A stretch of DNA of 7,732 bases from contig CAJYBN010000133.1 in the NCBI GenBank assembly GCA_913064925.1, forward strand, positions 1 through 7,732, read 5' to 3'. Source of the stretch: an uncultured Peptococcaceae bacterium (lineage in GTDB: Bacteria; Bacillota; Desulfotomaculia; Desulfotomaculales; Desulfallaceae). Position 1 is the stretch's first letter; each line of letters starts with the position of its first letter. Under the pieces are notes generated by a model. The model was not told where the DNA came from. It saw nothing but the letters and a program-made list of their open reading frames with translations, and made no database searches. Below are positions 1-5,478 of this stretch, in pieces. A program made the position numbers and the translations under genes.

Positions 1-1
1 G

Positions 2-1216
2 GCGACGGATCCGGTCAGCGTTATATCGGTATTTAAAAGCCTCGGCGTGAACCGGCGCCTGGCCACTATTATGGAAGGGGAAAGCCTGATCAACGACGGG
101 GTGTCGGTGGTTATTTTCAAAATTTCCGCCTTTTCTCTGGGATCCATTGTTGCCCTTGGTCCCTGGGGGGCGGCGGCCGGGCTGGCGATGTTTCTCAAAG
201 TGGCGGCCGGCGGCATGGCGGTGGGCCTGCTGCTGGGCTTCCTGCTGTCCCAGGTGGTGCGGTTCTATGACGACTACCCCCTGGAAATCGCCTTTTCCGT
301 AGTGCTGTTTTACGGCGCTTACTTTGTAGCCGAGTACCTGCATGTTTCCGGCGTCATTGCTGTAGTGGCCGCTGGTCTGGTGCTGGGTAATTACGGGAAA
401 GTTATCGGCATGACCCCCACCACGCGGTTGAGTATTTCGGTTTTCTGGGACACCGTTACCCTGGTGACCAATTCCCTGGTATTCATCCTGGTGGGCTTGG
501 AAATTGCCCGCATCGACATGACGGAACACGCAGTGCCCGTTTTGACTGCCATTGCCCTGGTCTTCTTGGGGCGCAGCGCGGCGGTTTACCTGGGCACCGC
601 GCCGTATAAATTGCCCTGGGCGTGGAAACATATCTTGAACTGGGGCGGGTTGAAAGGATCGCTTTCCCTGGCCCTTGCCTTAAGCCTGCCCCCCGGCTTT
701 GCGGGGCGGGAGATGATTATTGCGCTTACCTTCGGCGTCGTATTCTTCTCGCTGGTCGCCCAAGGGCTCACTGTTTCTCCCCTGATTCGCTTGCTGGGCC
801 TGGAGAAGGCCGTGCGGGGACTGAAGGAATACGAGCACCTGACGTTTGAACTGCAGCAGGCCCTGGCCGCCAGGCAGGAGCTCAGGCGTCTGCAGGCGAA
901 GGGAAGGGTGTCGCCGCCGGTGTTCAAGCGCCTGGAAAAAGAAATTGACGACCGGCTGGGCAGGATATACCGGGAACTGGACCAGCTGTACCGCAGACAT
1001 CCCCAGCTGCTGCGGGAGCAGGAGTTCAGCGCACGCAAAAAATTGCTCTATGCCGAGCACCAAGCCGTGGAGAGGTTGCTGGGCGAGGGCGTTTTAAGCG
1101 AAGCCACGGGTAACGAGAAAAAACGGCTGGTGTTGGAACAGATGGAGGCACTGGAAGAAGAACAGGCACGCCAGGGAGAGACCGGGAATGGACGTTCCGG
1201 CACTTCTTCCGTTTAA
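2..1216 (+). CDS. CPA1-family Na+/H+ antiporter, 5'-truncated by the window edge
   Basis: This is the last 404 residues of a cation/proton antiporter that exchanges Na+ (or K+) for H+ across the cytoplasmic membrane. The frame is open from base 2, so the start codon lies upstream; the GTG at 47 is internal. Visible motifs, numbered on the fragment, are T2-D3-P4 (the unwound-helix TDP motif), GESLIND with the N31-D32 ion-binding pair typical of electroneutral CPA1 antiporters, and WGGLKG at 214-219, where many relatives have R for K. About eight hydrophobic segments follow one another up to about residue 265. The last ~130 residues are charged and rich in Q, E and R, as in a cytoplasmic helical tail. 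Family knowledge suggests that roughly 120-140 N-terminal residues are missing. The gene ends in front of a strong hairpin, so it is probably the last of its transcript. The ion actually carried cannot be read from sequence. Confidence 0.93.
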   Translation, partial: ATDPVSVISVFKSLGVNRRLATIMEGESLINDGVSVVIFKISAFSLGSIVALGPWGAAAGLAMFLKVAAGGMAVGLLLGFLLSQVVRFYDDYPLEIAFSVVLFYGAYFVAEYLHVSGVIAVVAAGLVLGNYGKVIGMTPTTRLSISVFWDTVTLVTNSLVFILVGLEIARIDMTEHAVPVLTAIALVFLGRSAAVYLGTAPYKLPWAWKHILNWGGLKGSLSLALALSLPPGFAGREMIIALTFGVVFFSLVAQGLTVSPLIRLLGLEKAVRGLKEYEHLTFELQQALAARQELRRLQAKGRVSPPVFKRLEKEIDDRLGRIYRELDQLYRRHPQLLREQEFSARKKLLYAEHQAVERLLGEGVLSEATGNEKKRLVLEQMEALEEEQARQGETGNGRSGTSSV

Positions 1217-1218
1217 CA

Positions 1219-1247
1219 AATTAAAGTCTCCGGCGGAGACTTTAATT
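1219..1247. terminator. Bidirectional intrinsic terminator between the antiporter and the 54-aa gene
   Basis: There is a perfect 13-bp stem (1219-1231 with 1235-1247) around the triloop GGC. Its core is AAGTCTCC/GGAGACTT and its outer arms are A/T-rich, so both strands have a short T-rich run next to the GC core. It starts three bases after the antiporter stop codon and lies 44 bases beyond the stop of the minus-strand small gene, so it can serve both converging genes. The T run is short on each side, which makes termination strength uncertain. Confidence 0.7.
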
Positions 1248-1290
1248 CATTCCCTGGTTTACCCGGCGATTGACCGCGGCTTATTTTTAC

Positions 1291-1455
1291 CTACTGGCGG
1301 ACGCTGGGCCTGAACTGGTCCAGCATACCCAGCACAACGTGCGCCAGGCCGAAGCCGGTGATGCCCGCGCCCAAGCTGCCGCCCACCAGCCTGCCCAGTC
1401 CCGCCACGGCGGCGCCGACACCCAGAACGGCCCAGCTTGTCGTGTTACCTCTCAT
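1291..1455 (-). CDS. Small glycine-zipper membrane protein, 54 aa, unknown function
   Basis: An ATG (1455-1453) opens 54 codons ending in TAG at 1291. The start is supported by AGGAGGTG at 1472-1465, nine bases upstream. Third codon positions are overwhelmingly G or C, matching the neighbours. The protein starts MRGNTTSW. It then has a hydrophobic, glycine-rich stretch (about residues 8-45) with a GxxxGxxxG zipper at G21, G25 and G29 and further glycines at 12, 14, 19, 31, 34, 36 and 43. It ends in a polar tail, DQFRPSVRQ. This fits one helix, or a helical hairpin, in or on the membrane. I recognise no named family. It is divergent from the M48 protease and convergent with the antiporter, with which it shares a terminator. 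The function is unknown; a small membrane-protein partner or a membrane-active peptide is conceivable but not shown. Confidence 0.75.
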   Translation of the reverse strand: MRGNTTSWAVLGVGAAVAGLGRLVGGSLGAGITGFGLAHVVLGMLDQFRPSVRQ

Positions 1456-1464
1456 ATGGATGTT

Positions 1465-1472
1465 CACCTCCT
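1465..1472 (-). promoter_or_regulatory. Strong Shine-Dalgarno AGGAGGTG of the 54-aa gene
   Basis: Read on the minus strand the sequence is AGGAGGTG followed by nine bases and ATG. This is a near-perfect match to the 16S rRNA 3' end and is the main argument that the short minus-strand frame is translated. Confidence 0.75.
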
Positions 1473-1547
1473 GGTATTTATTTTTTCATGGGGACGGGTT
1501 ACTATGCCTTGAAGTTGGGGTGGAAAATATGTAAGCGGTGGAAAAGG

Positions 1548-2783
1548 ATGGGGGGATGCAAACTGCAGCCGAAAATCAATGTCCTGTGGTTGATTTTGCT
1601 TGCTGTGACGGGGTTGTTCAGCCTGCTTTATTTGTGGTTCACTTTGTTTCCCGGCCGGGTAGATCCGGCGGCGCTGCAGTATTTTACCGCCGAACAGGTC
1701 GAGCGGGGCCGTGCCTATAACATGCTGCCGCGGTTGATGTTTATAGGCGGTTTTCTAGCGCAGGCCGCGTTCCTGCTGTGGATGGTCTTCGGCGGCGGGG
1801 GCGCCGCCCTGACCCGCTGGGCCCAGCAGCTGGCTGGAAGCTATTACGGCTCGGTGCTGCTGTTTTTTTTCGTTACCTGGCTGTCGCTGCGGCTCATTGG
1901 GCTGCCCTTCCGGTTTTTCCGCGGCTATTACTGGCAGCACCGCTGGGGTTTTTCCACACAGAGCCTGGGGTCCTGGTGGGCGGACTACCTGAAGGGCGCT
2001 GGGTTGGAACTGCTGCTGTCGGCGGCGGGTGTTCTGGTGCTGTTTTGGATTTTGTCCCGCTGGCCGGGCACCTGGTGGCTGGCCGGGGCCGCCTTCTTCT
2101 CCCTGTGGCTGGTGGTGCAGACTTTGCTGTGGCCGGTGATTGTGTCACCCCTGTTCAACCGCTTTGAGCCGGCCGGAAATCCCGCCGTGGCGAACATGGT
2201 CAGCGAGCTGTCGCGCAAGGCGGGCCTACCTGTGGACCAGGTGCTGGTGATGGATGCCAGCCGGCGCACCACCAAGGCCAACGCTTACTTTACCGGCCTG
2301 GGAAAAACCAAGCGCATTGTGCTTTACGACAACTTGCTGGAAGACTACCCCCGGGACCAGGTTAAAGCGGTGGTGGCCCACGAGATGGCGCACTGGAGCC
2401 GGGGTCATATCCTCCAGGGGCTGGGCCTGGCCGTTCTGGGAAACTTTGCCACCTGGGGTTTGTTGTTTCTGCTGCTGCGGGCCACGCTGCCGCCGCAGGT
2501 CCACCAGCAGCCGCTCACCTGGGCGGTGATCCTGCTGTTTTTTATGCTGGTTTCCTTTGCCAGCAGCCCGCTGCAAAACTACATATCCAGGCACATGGAA
2601 CTGGAAGCCGACCGCGTGGCGGTCACATTGACGGGAGACGTTGGGGCGGCAATCCGCCTGCAAAAGAATCTGGCCGCGGGGAACCTGTCCGATGTTGCGC
2701 CGCCGGCCTTTATCCGCTGGTTCTCCTACAGCCACCCGCCTGCCCCGGAGAGGATTCGGGCCATGCTGCAGGTCGCCCGGTAG
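1548..2783 (+). CDS. M48 family (Ste24-type) integral-membrane zinc metalloprotease
   Basis: This 411-residue membrane protease matches the Ste24/CAAX-protease-like M48 group; related bacterial proteins are thought to act in membrane protein turnover. The zinc site is HEMAH at 278-282 with the third ligand E353 in ELEAD (351-355). Upstream, the conserved strand K243-ANAYFTG and the IVLYDNLL segment (257-264) match the family, and YSHPP at 394-398 is the usual C-terminal motif. Hydrophobic segments lie near 11-34, 62-82, 100-118, 152-170, 176-197, 291-311 and 324-341. I chose ATG 1548 because GGTGG (1537-1541) lies six bases upstream and the resulting N-terminus (MGGCKLQPKINVLW) leads straight into the first helix. 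An in-frame ATG at 1488 has no ribosome site and would add a low-quality extension. Substrates are unknown; true CAAX processing is not expected in bacteria. Confidence 0.95.
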   Translation: MGGCKLQPKINVLWLILLAVTGLFSLLYLWFTLFPGRVDPAALQYFTAEQVERGRAYNMLPRLMFIGGFLAQAAFLLWMVFGGGGAALTRWAQQLAGSYYGSVLLFFFVTWLSLRLIGLPFRFFRGYYWQHRWGFSTQSLGSWWADYLKGAGLELLLSAAGVLVLFWILSRWPGTWWLAGAAFFSLWLVVQTLLWPVIVSPLFNRFEPAGNPAVANMVSELSRKAGLPVDQVLVMDASRRTTKANAYFTGLGKTKRIVLYDNLLEDYPRDQVKAVVAHEMAHWSRGHILQGLGLAVLGNFATWGLLFLLLRATLPPQVHQQPLTWAVILLFFMLVSFASSPLQNYISRHMELEADRVAVTLTGDVGAAIRLQKNLAAGNLSDVAPPAFIRWFSYSHPPAPERIRAMLQVAR

Positions 2784-2846
2784 CCGCGGATTGCAATGCC
2801 GGGCGGGAGCAGGATCGGCAGGGGACGCGTTGAATGTATAACGTAA

Positions 2847-3032
2847 ATGCCGAAAATTTCCAAGCCAAAGGTTACAGTTGGGCTGGCAGTTACCTTCGGG
2901 ACAACGGCGGTAATGATGCTGGTGGGTTTTACCGGTATCGCCAGCGGCTGGGTCAGTGGCTTGTTGGTACGGGCGTTGGCGCGGGCCTTCGGGGCAAACG
3001 TACAGGCAGCGCCGGTAAACGCGTTGGGCTAG
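2847..3032 (+). CDS. Possible small hydrophobic protein, 61 aa, unknown function
   Basis: The frame starts MPKISKPK, a basic N-terminus, followed by two hydrophobic stretches (about residues 9-31 and 33-48) separated by glycines, then a short alanine-rich tail. The composition and the G/C-ending codons fit a small membrane protein better than chance. Its TAG (3030-3032) overlaps the TAG of the minus-strand chemoreceptor gene in the palindrome CTAG. Against it, the start has no well-placed ribosome site: AGGGG at 2820-2824 is 22 bases away and is better placed for an ATG at 2834 in another frame. That frame gives a glycine/arginine-rich, less protein-like product and runs into the neighbouring gene. 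The gap to the protease is 63 bases without a clear terminator, so the two could be co-transcribed. No family recognised. Confidence 0.5.
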   Translation: MPKISKPKVTVGLAVTFGTTAVMMLVGFTGIASGWVSGLLVRALARAFGANVQAAPVNALG

Positions 3033-4222
3033 GCTGCGGATTGTTCCTTGTCCAGGGCTGATGCCAGTTTGACAAAGGCCGTGAGAATGTCCACCGAAGC
3101 ATGCAGCAGGTCGTCGATGTTGGCCAGCGTTTTTTCCCGGACCAATGCCTGGGCCGCCAGGTGGACGTGCTGGTGCGGCTCGTCCACGGCCAGGTATTCT
3201 TTCAAGTGTTTATACTTTTCCCGGTTGGCATCGTACCATTTGCCGAAAGCGCAGTTGTGATGGTCCGTTACGGTGGTGCCGCGGCCGGCGTTTTGCAATA
3301 CGTCGCGCAAGAAGTTGGCATGGTCCACCAGCCGGGCGGCCAGTATGCTCTTGGTTGATAAATCAGCCGGCTTTATCAGGTGCGGCCTAATGGTCTTGTC
3401 CATTTGCCTGGCGTTGTTGAGCAAAATGTCCCCAAAGTCAATGGACTCGGTCAGGTCCTGTGCCAGCTTGGCCAGGTTTTCCGTGGTTAGGGATTGCTGC
3501 TGCATGGAATGGGCGATGTTTTCCGAAGCTTTGGCGGACTCGTCAATTTGTGACATGCTTTGGCGAATTGTTTCGGAAACTTCTTTTACTTCCGCAATGT
3601 ACTTGTGAAAGGCGGACTGCACCGTGGCCACTGCCTCACCCACCATGACCGCTCCGTTGTTGATTTCCTCGGATAGATCTTTCACTTCCTTGACGGCAGA
3701 CTTGGTTTGTCCGGCCAGCTTGCGCACTTCTTCCGCCACTACGGAAAAACCGCGGCCGTGTTCACCGGCCCTGGCTGCTTCAATGGCGGCATTCAGGGAC
3801 AATAAATTGGTTTGGTCCGCTATTTCGGAAACGTTTTGGCTGATGCCGTCAATGTTTTTTATCCGGTCCACCAGAGTCTTGGCGTCCTCGGTCATCTTCT
3901 GCAGTGTTGTTTCTACTTCGCCCGACAGGTTTTCCAGGTTGTCAATTTTACTGATGTTCTCCACTGCGCCGGTCCTCATGTTTTGCATGCCGGCGCTTAT
4001 CTGCTGGGTGGCCGCCGAAACTTCCTCGGTAGTTGCAGCCATTTCCTGGCTGGTAGCCGCCAGGTCGGAGGCTTTTTTCGCCACTTCTTCAATTTTTAGC
4101 GCAGCCCGGACGGCCATGATTTCCGTATGGGCAAGGATAAAGTCGGTCATGGCCGAAACGAAGGCCACTTCATCATTTTGCACAGGCATGTTCTTGCTGG
4201 AAGCTTTCAAAAAGGCGAACAT
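3029..4222 (-). CDS. Soluble methyl-accepting chemotaxis-type signalling protein with C-terminal CZB zinc domain
   Basis: This is a 397-residue cytosolic chemoreceptor-like protein expected to signal to the CheA/CheW kinase complex. It has no membrane segment. Residues ~45-265 are a long helical signalling domain whose hairpin tip, DQTNLLSLNAAI then EAARAGEHGRGFSVV (136-162), is the highly conserved kinase-contact motif. Residues ~295-390 form a chemoreceptor zinc-binding (CZB) domain with probable ligands H301 (DHANF), C324 (HNCAFGKW), H350 and H354 (PHQHVH). In characterised relatives such domains sense zinc or oxidants such as hypochlorite; that is family knowledge, not shown here. I prefer ATG 4222, with AGGGTG (4234-4229) six bases upstream, over GTG 4231, which lies inside that ribosome site. 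No che genes are nearby, so it is an orphan receptor. The last base pairs overlap the stop of the convergent small frame. Confidence 0.96.
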   Translation of the reverse strand: MFAFLKASSKNMPVQNDEVAFVSAMTDFILAHTEIMAVRAALKIEEVAKKASDLAATSQEMAATTEEVSAATQQISAGMQNMRTGAVENISKIDNLENLSGEVETTLQKMTEDAKTLVDRIKNIDGISQNVSEIADQTNLLSLNAAIEAARAGEHGRGFSVVAEEVRKLAGQTKSAVKEVKDLSEEINNGAVMVGEAVATVQSAFHKYIAEVKEVSETIRQSMSQIDESAKASENIAHSMQQQSLTTENLAKLAQDLTESIDFGDILLNNARQMDKTIRPHLIKPADLSTKSILAARLVDHANFLRDVLQNAGRGTTVTDHHNCAFGKWYDANREKYKHLKEYLAVDEPHQHVHLAAQALVREKTLANIDDLLHASVDILTAFVKLASALDKEQSAA

Positions 4223-4264
4223 GAGAAACACCCTATAATATAGTAATATATATATTTATATATC

Positions 4265-4293
4265 AATATACCCAATATAAAAAGACTTGGCAA
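4265..4293 (-). promoter_or_regulatory. Sigma-A-type promoter of the CZB chemoreceptor gene
   Basis: On the minus strand there is TTGCCA (4293-4288; 5 of 6 to TTGACA), exactly 17 bases of spacer, then TATATT (4270-4265; 5 of 6 to TATAAT). Transcription would start near 4258 and leave a leader of about 35 bases, very AT-rich, before ATG 4222. Upstream, at 4303-4320, lies an A/T-rich block that could act as an UP element. It contains a small inverted repeat, TTAAAT (4303-4308) with ATTTAA (4313-4318). Confidence 0.6.
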
Positions 4294-4480
4294 TAAGGCA
4301 GCTTAAATTTTAATTTAATTTGGCCGCCCGGGCGTTTTTTTACCGGCGATATGGCGGCGCTTTGCTGCTTTTAGACGGGTAAATTTCTTTCGCCGCCGGA
4401 AGATCCGAACAAGGGGCGCACACCGGCGCCTGCGGGGTGTTGTTTTGGTACAGCGGGATGCCGCTTGTCCCGTTTTGCAG

Positions 4481-4486
4481 TATAAT
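4481..4486 (+). promoter_or_regulatory. Possible -10 element for the deoC transcript
   Basis: There is a perfect TATAAT about 55 bases before the ATG at 4542. The matching -35 position (4458-4463, ATGCCG) agrees with the consensus at only three bases, and TTGTCC at 4465-4470 is too close. A second TATAAC at 4491-4496 is equally unsupported. Offered as the best candidate only. Confidence 0.3.
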
Positions 4487-4524
4487 GCGGTATAACGAAG
4501 AATTAACAGCAGTTTAGCAGTTAC

Positions 4525-4533
4525 AGGAGGGGG
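4525..4533 (+). promoter_or_regulatory. Strong ribosome binding site AGGAGGGGG before ATG 4542
   Basis: AGGAGGGGG ends eight bases before an ATG. It is one of the best ribosome sites in the window, yet the frame it opens is only 47 codons long and looks broken, so it marks either a short leader peptide or the start of a damaged gene. Confidence 0.6.
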
Positions 4534-4541
4534 AACTATTC

Positions 4542-4685
4542 ATGGCGGTGAAACGCGTGCGCGATTACGTGCGTGCTTTTGACCCGGGCGCTGCCTATAT
4601 CTTTTGCCCAGCTGCGGGCCATAACTGGCGGCACCGTGGTGGATATCAAGGCATAGCGGAAAGGTGTGTTTACGGTGGTTACTAA
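4542..4685 (+). pseudogene. Short, probably frameshifted gene remnant (or leader peptide) just upstream of deoC
   Basis: ATG 4542 with a strong ribosome site opens a 47-codon frame (MAVKRVRDYVRAFDPG...) whose first half has normal codon use. From about 4600 its codons and residues (GHNWRHRGG...) look non-coding, and it runs past the deoC start to a TAA at 4683. In the +1 frame, 4609-4656 reads QLRAITGGTVVDIKA and ends in TAG at 4654, with clean G/C-ending codons and the stop 18 bases before the deoC GTG. The simplest reading is one gene of about 38 codons, or the fused ends of a longer one, broken by an indel or internal deletion near 4585-4610; a sequencing error would look the same. The first half vaguely resembles the glycine-rich GGYIF-HN segment of uroporphyrinogen-decarboxylase-family methyltransferases, but not enough to name it. 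Confidence 0.33.
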
Positions 4686-5346
4686 AAGTGAACTGGCGCG
4701 CGCCATTGATCATACCCTGTTGCGACCGGAGGCCACCCGGGCGGATATTGCCAGGCTGTGCCGCGAAGCGCGGGAATATGGTTTTGCTGCTGTTTGCGTC
4801 AACCCCTTTTTCGTACCGCTGGCGGCGGAGCAGCTGGCGGGCACGGGCGTGGCGGTGTGCACGGTTATCGGGTTTCCCCTGGGCAGCACTTTCAGCGCTG
4901 CCAAGTCCTGCGAGGCGGCGGAAGCCGTGCGGCGCGGCGCCCGGGAATTGGACATGGTCATTAATGTGGCGGCCTTGAAGGAACGCCGGGAAGACGTCGT
5001 TCTGGACGACATCAAGGCGGTGGTGGAGGCGGCCCGCTCGGTTGAACACAACGCCGTGATCAAGGTGATCATCGAAACCTGTTACCTGACCCGGGAGGAA
5101 AAGGTCCTGGCCTGCCGGCTGGCGGAGCAGGCGGGAGCGCACTTCGTTAAAACCAGCACCGGTTTCGGAACGGGCGGCGCCACGGTGGAGGACGTGGCGC
5201 TGCTAAGGGCCGCCGTAGGACAGCGCCTGGGGGTTAAGGCTTCCGGCGGCATCAAAAATGCAAAGCAGGCGCTGGCCATGTTGGAAGCAGGCGCCACCAG
5301 GATAGGAGCCAGCGCTGGCGTAGAAATAGTTAGGGAGTTGTCCTAA
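4675..5346 (+). CDS. deoC: Deoxyribose-phosphate aldolase
   Basis: This class I aldolase cleaves 2-deoxyribose-5-phosphate to glyceraldehyde-3-phosphate and acetaldehyde in cytosolic deoxynucleoside catabolism. With GTG 4675 it has 223 residues, the usual bacterial length. Family motifs run in order: IDHTLLRPEAT (11-21), VCVNP (40-44), VCTVIGFPLG (61-70), ELDMVINVAALK (91-102) with the catalytic aspartate D93, FVKTSTGF (157-164) with the Schiff-base lysine K159, and GVKASGGI (186-193) with the second catalytic lysine K188. The GASAG phosphate-binding loop lies at 211-215. GTG 4675 is preferred because AAAGGTG (4661-4667) lies a few bases upstream; an in-frame GTG at 4666 lies on that same site. 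No phosphopentomutase, nucleoside phosphorylase or cytidine deaminase gene is visible on either side, so it is not in a classical deo operon within this window. Confidence 0.97.
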   Translation: MVTKSELARAIDHTLLRPEATRADIARLCREAREYGFAAVCVNPFFVPLAAEQLAGTGVAVCTVIGFPLGSTFSAAKSCEAAEAVRRGARELDMVINVAALKERREDVVLDDIKAVVEAARSVEHNAVIKVIIETCYLTREEKVLACRLAEQAGAHFVKTSTGFGTGGATVEDVALLRAAVGQRLGVKASGGIKNAKQALAMLEAGATRIGASAGVEIVRELS

Positions 5347-5464
5347 CCCGTTCCCCAACCAGGGGCGAAGTGACGTCCCGCACGCATGACCATAATCTTG
5401 CCGGTTGCAAGAAAAAAGGGAACGCGGGGCGCGCGGCGAAGTGAATAATACCATCTTTTGTGTC

Positions 5465-5473
5465 GGGAGGTGG
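5465..5473 (+). promoter_or_regulatory. Ribosome binding site GGGAGGTGG deciding the start of the sigma-54 activator
   Basis: The GGGAGG core ends eight bases before GTG 5479 and fourteen before ATG 5485, which favours the GTG. The in-frame TTG 5458 and GTG 5470 lie upstream of or inside this site and are therefore unlikely starts. Confidence 0.6.
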
Positions 5474-5478
5474 TCGCC

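Larger units (their letters stand above)
4223..4541. other. Gene-poor intergenic region between the chemoreceptor and the deoC region
   Basis: The left part (about 4235-4320) is extremely AT-rich, with ATATAT runs, and holds the chemoreceptor promoter. At 4325-4334 is the palindrome CGCCCGGGCG followed by seven T (4335-4341), which looks like a terminator on the plus strand but has no gene to end. The right part is GC-rich. TATAAT at 4481-4486 is a possible -10 element for the deoC transcript, but the sequence 17 bases upstream (ATGCCG) is a poor -35. No convincing gene was found on either strand. Confidence 0.5.

Noticed and set aside
47..49. GTG as the start of the antiporter
   Set aside because: The same frame is open back to base 2 and encodes the conserved ATDPVSV motif, so the gene begins outside the window.
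1270..1512. Plus-strand 80-codon frame
   Set aside because: It is antisense to the well-supported 54-residue minus-strand gene, lacks a ribosome site and has a histidine/alanine/glutamine-rich composition typical of a shadow frame.
1437..1547. N-terminal extension of the M48 protease from ATG 1437 or 1488
   Set aside because: Neither ATG has a plus-strand ribosome site, the extension overlaps the opposing small gene's start and ribosome site, and the added residues do not look like a membrane-protease N-terminus.
3624..4238. Long plus-strand frame of 204 codons
   Set aside because: It is the antisense shadow of the chemoreceptor gene, whose signalling-domain motifs are unmistakable.
4289..4302. 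GG-N10-GC spacing (TTGGCAATAAGGCAGCT) as a plus-strand sigma-54 promoter
   Set aside because: The -12 half lacks the TTGC element and no gene begins within 200 bases; the minus-strand sigma-A promoter explains the site better.
4340..4480. Minus-strand open frame containing VCAPCSDLPAAKE, with G/C-ending codons
   Set aside because: It has no ATG, GTG or TTG start (only CTG or ATA) and no ribosome site; GC-rich DNA easily gives such a 47-codon frame. Worth revisiting only if homologues appear.
4540..5142. Minus-strand frame of 200 codons
   Set aside because: It lies antisense to deoC, which has all catalytic motifs in the plus frame.
5441..5450. AATAAT as a -10 element for the activator gene
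   Set aside because: No matching -35 sequence lies 16-18 bases upstream.
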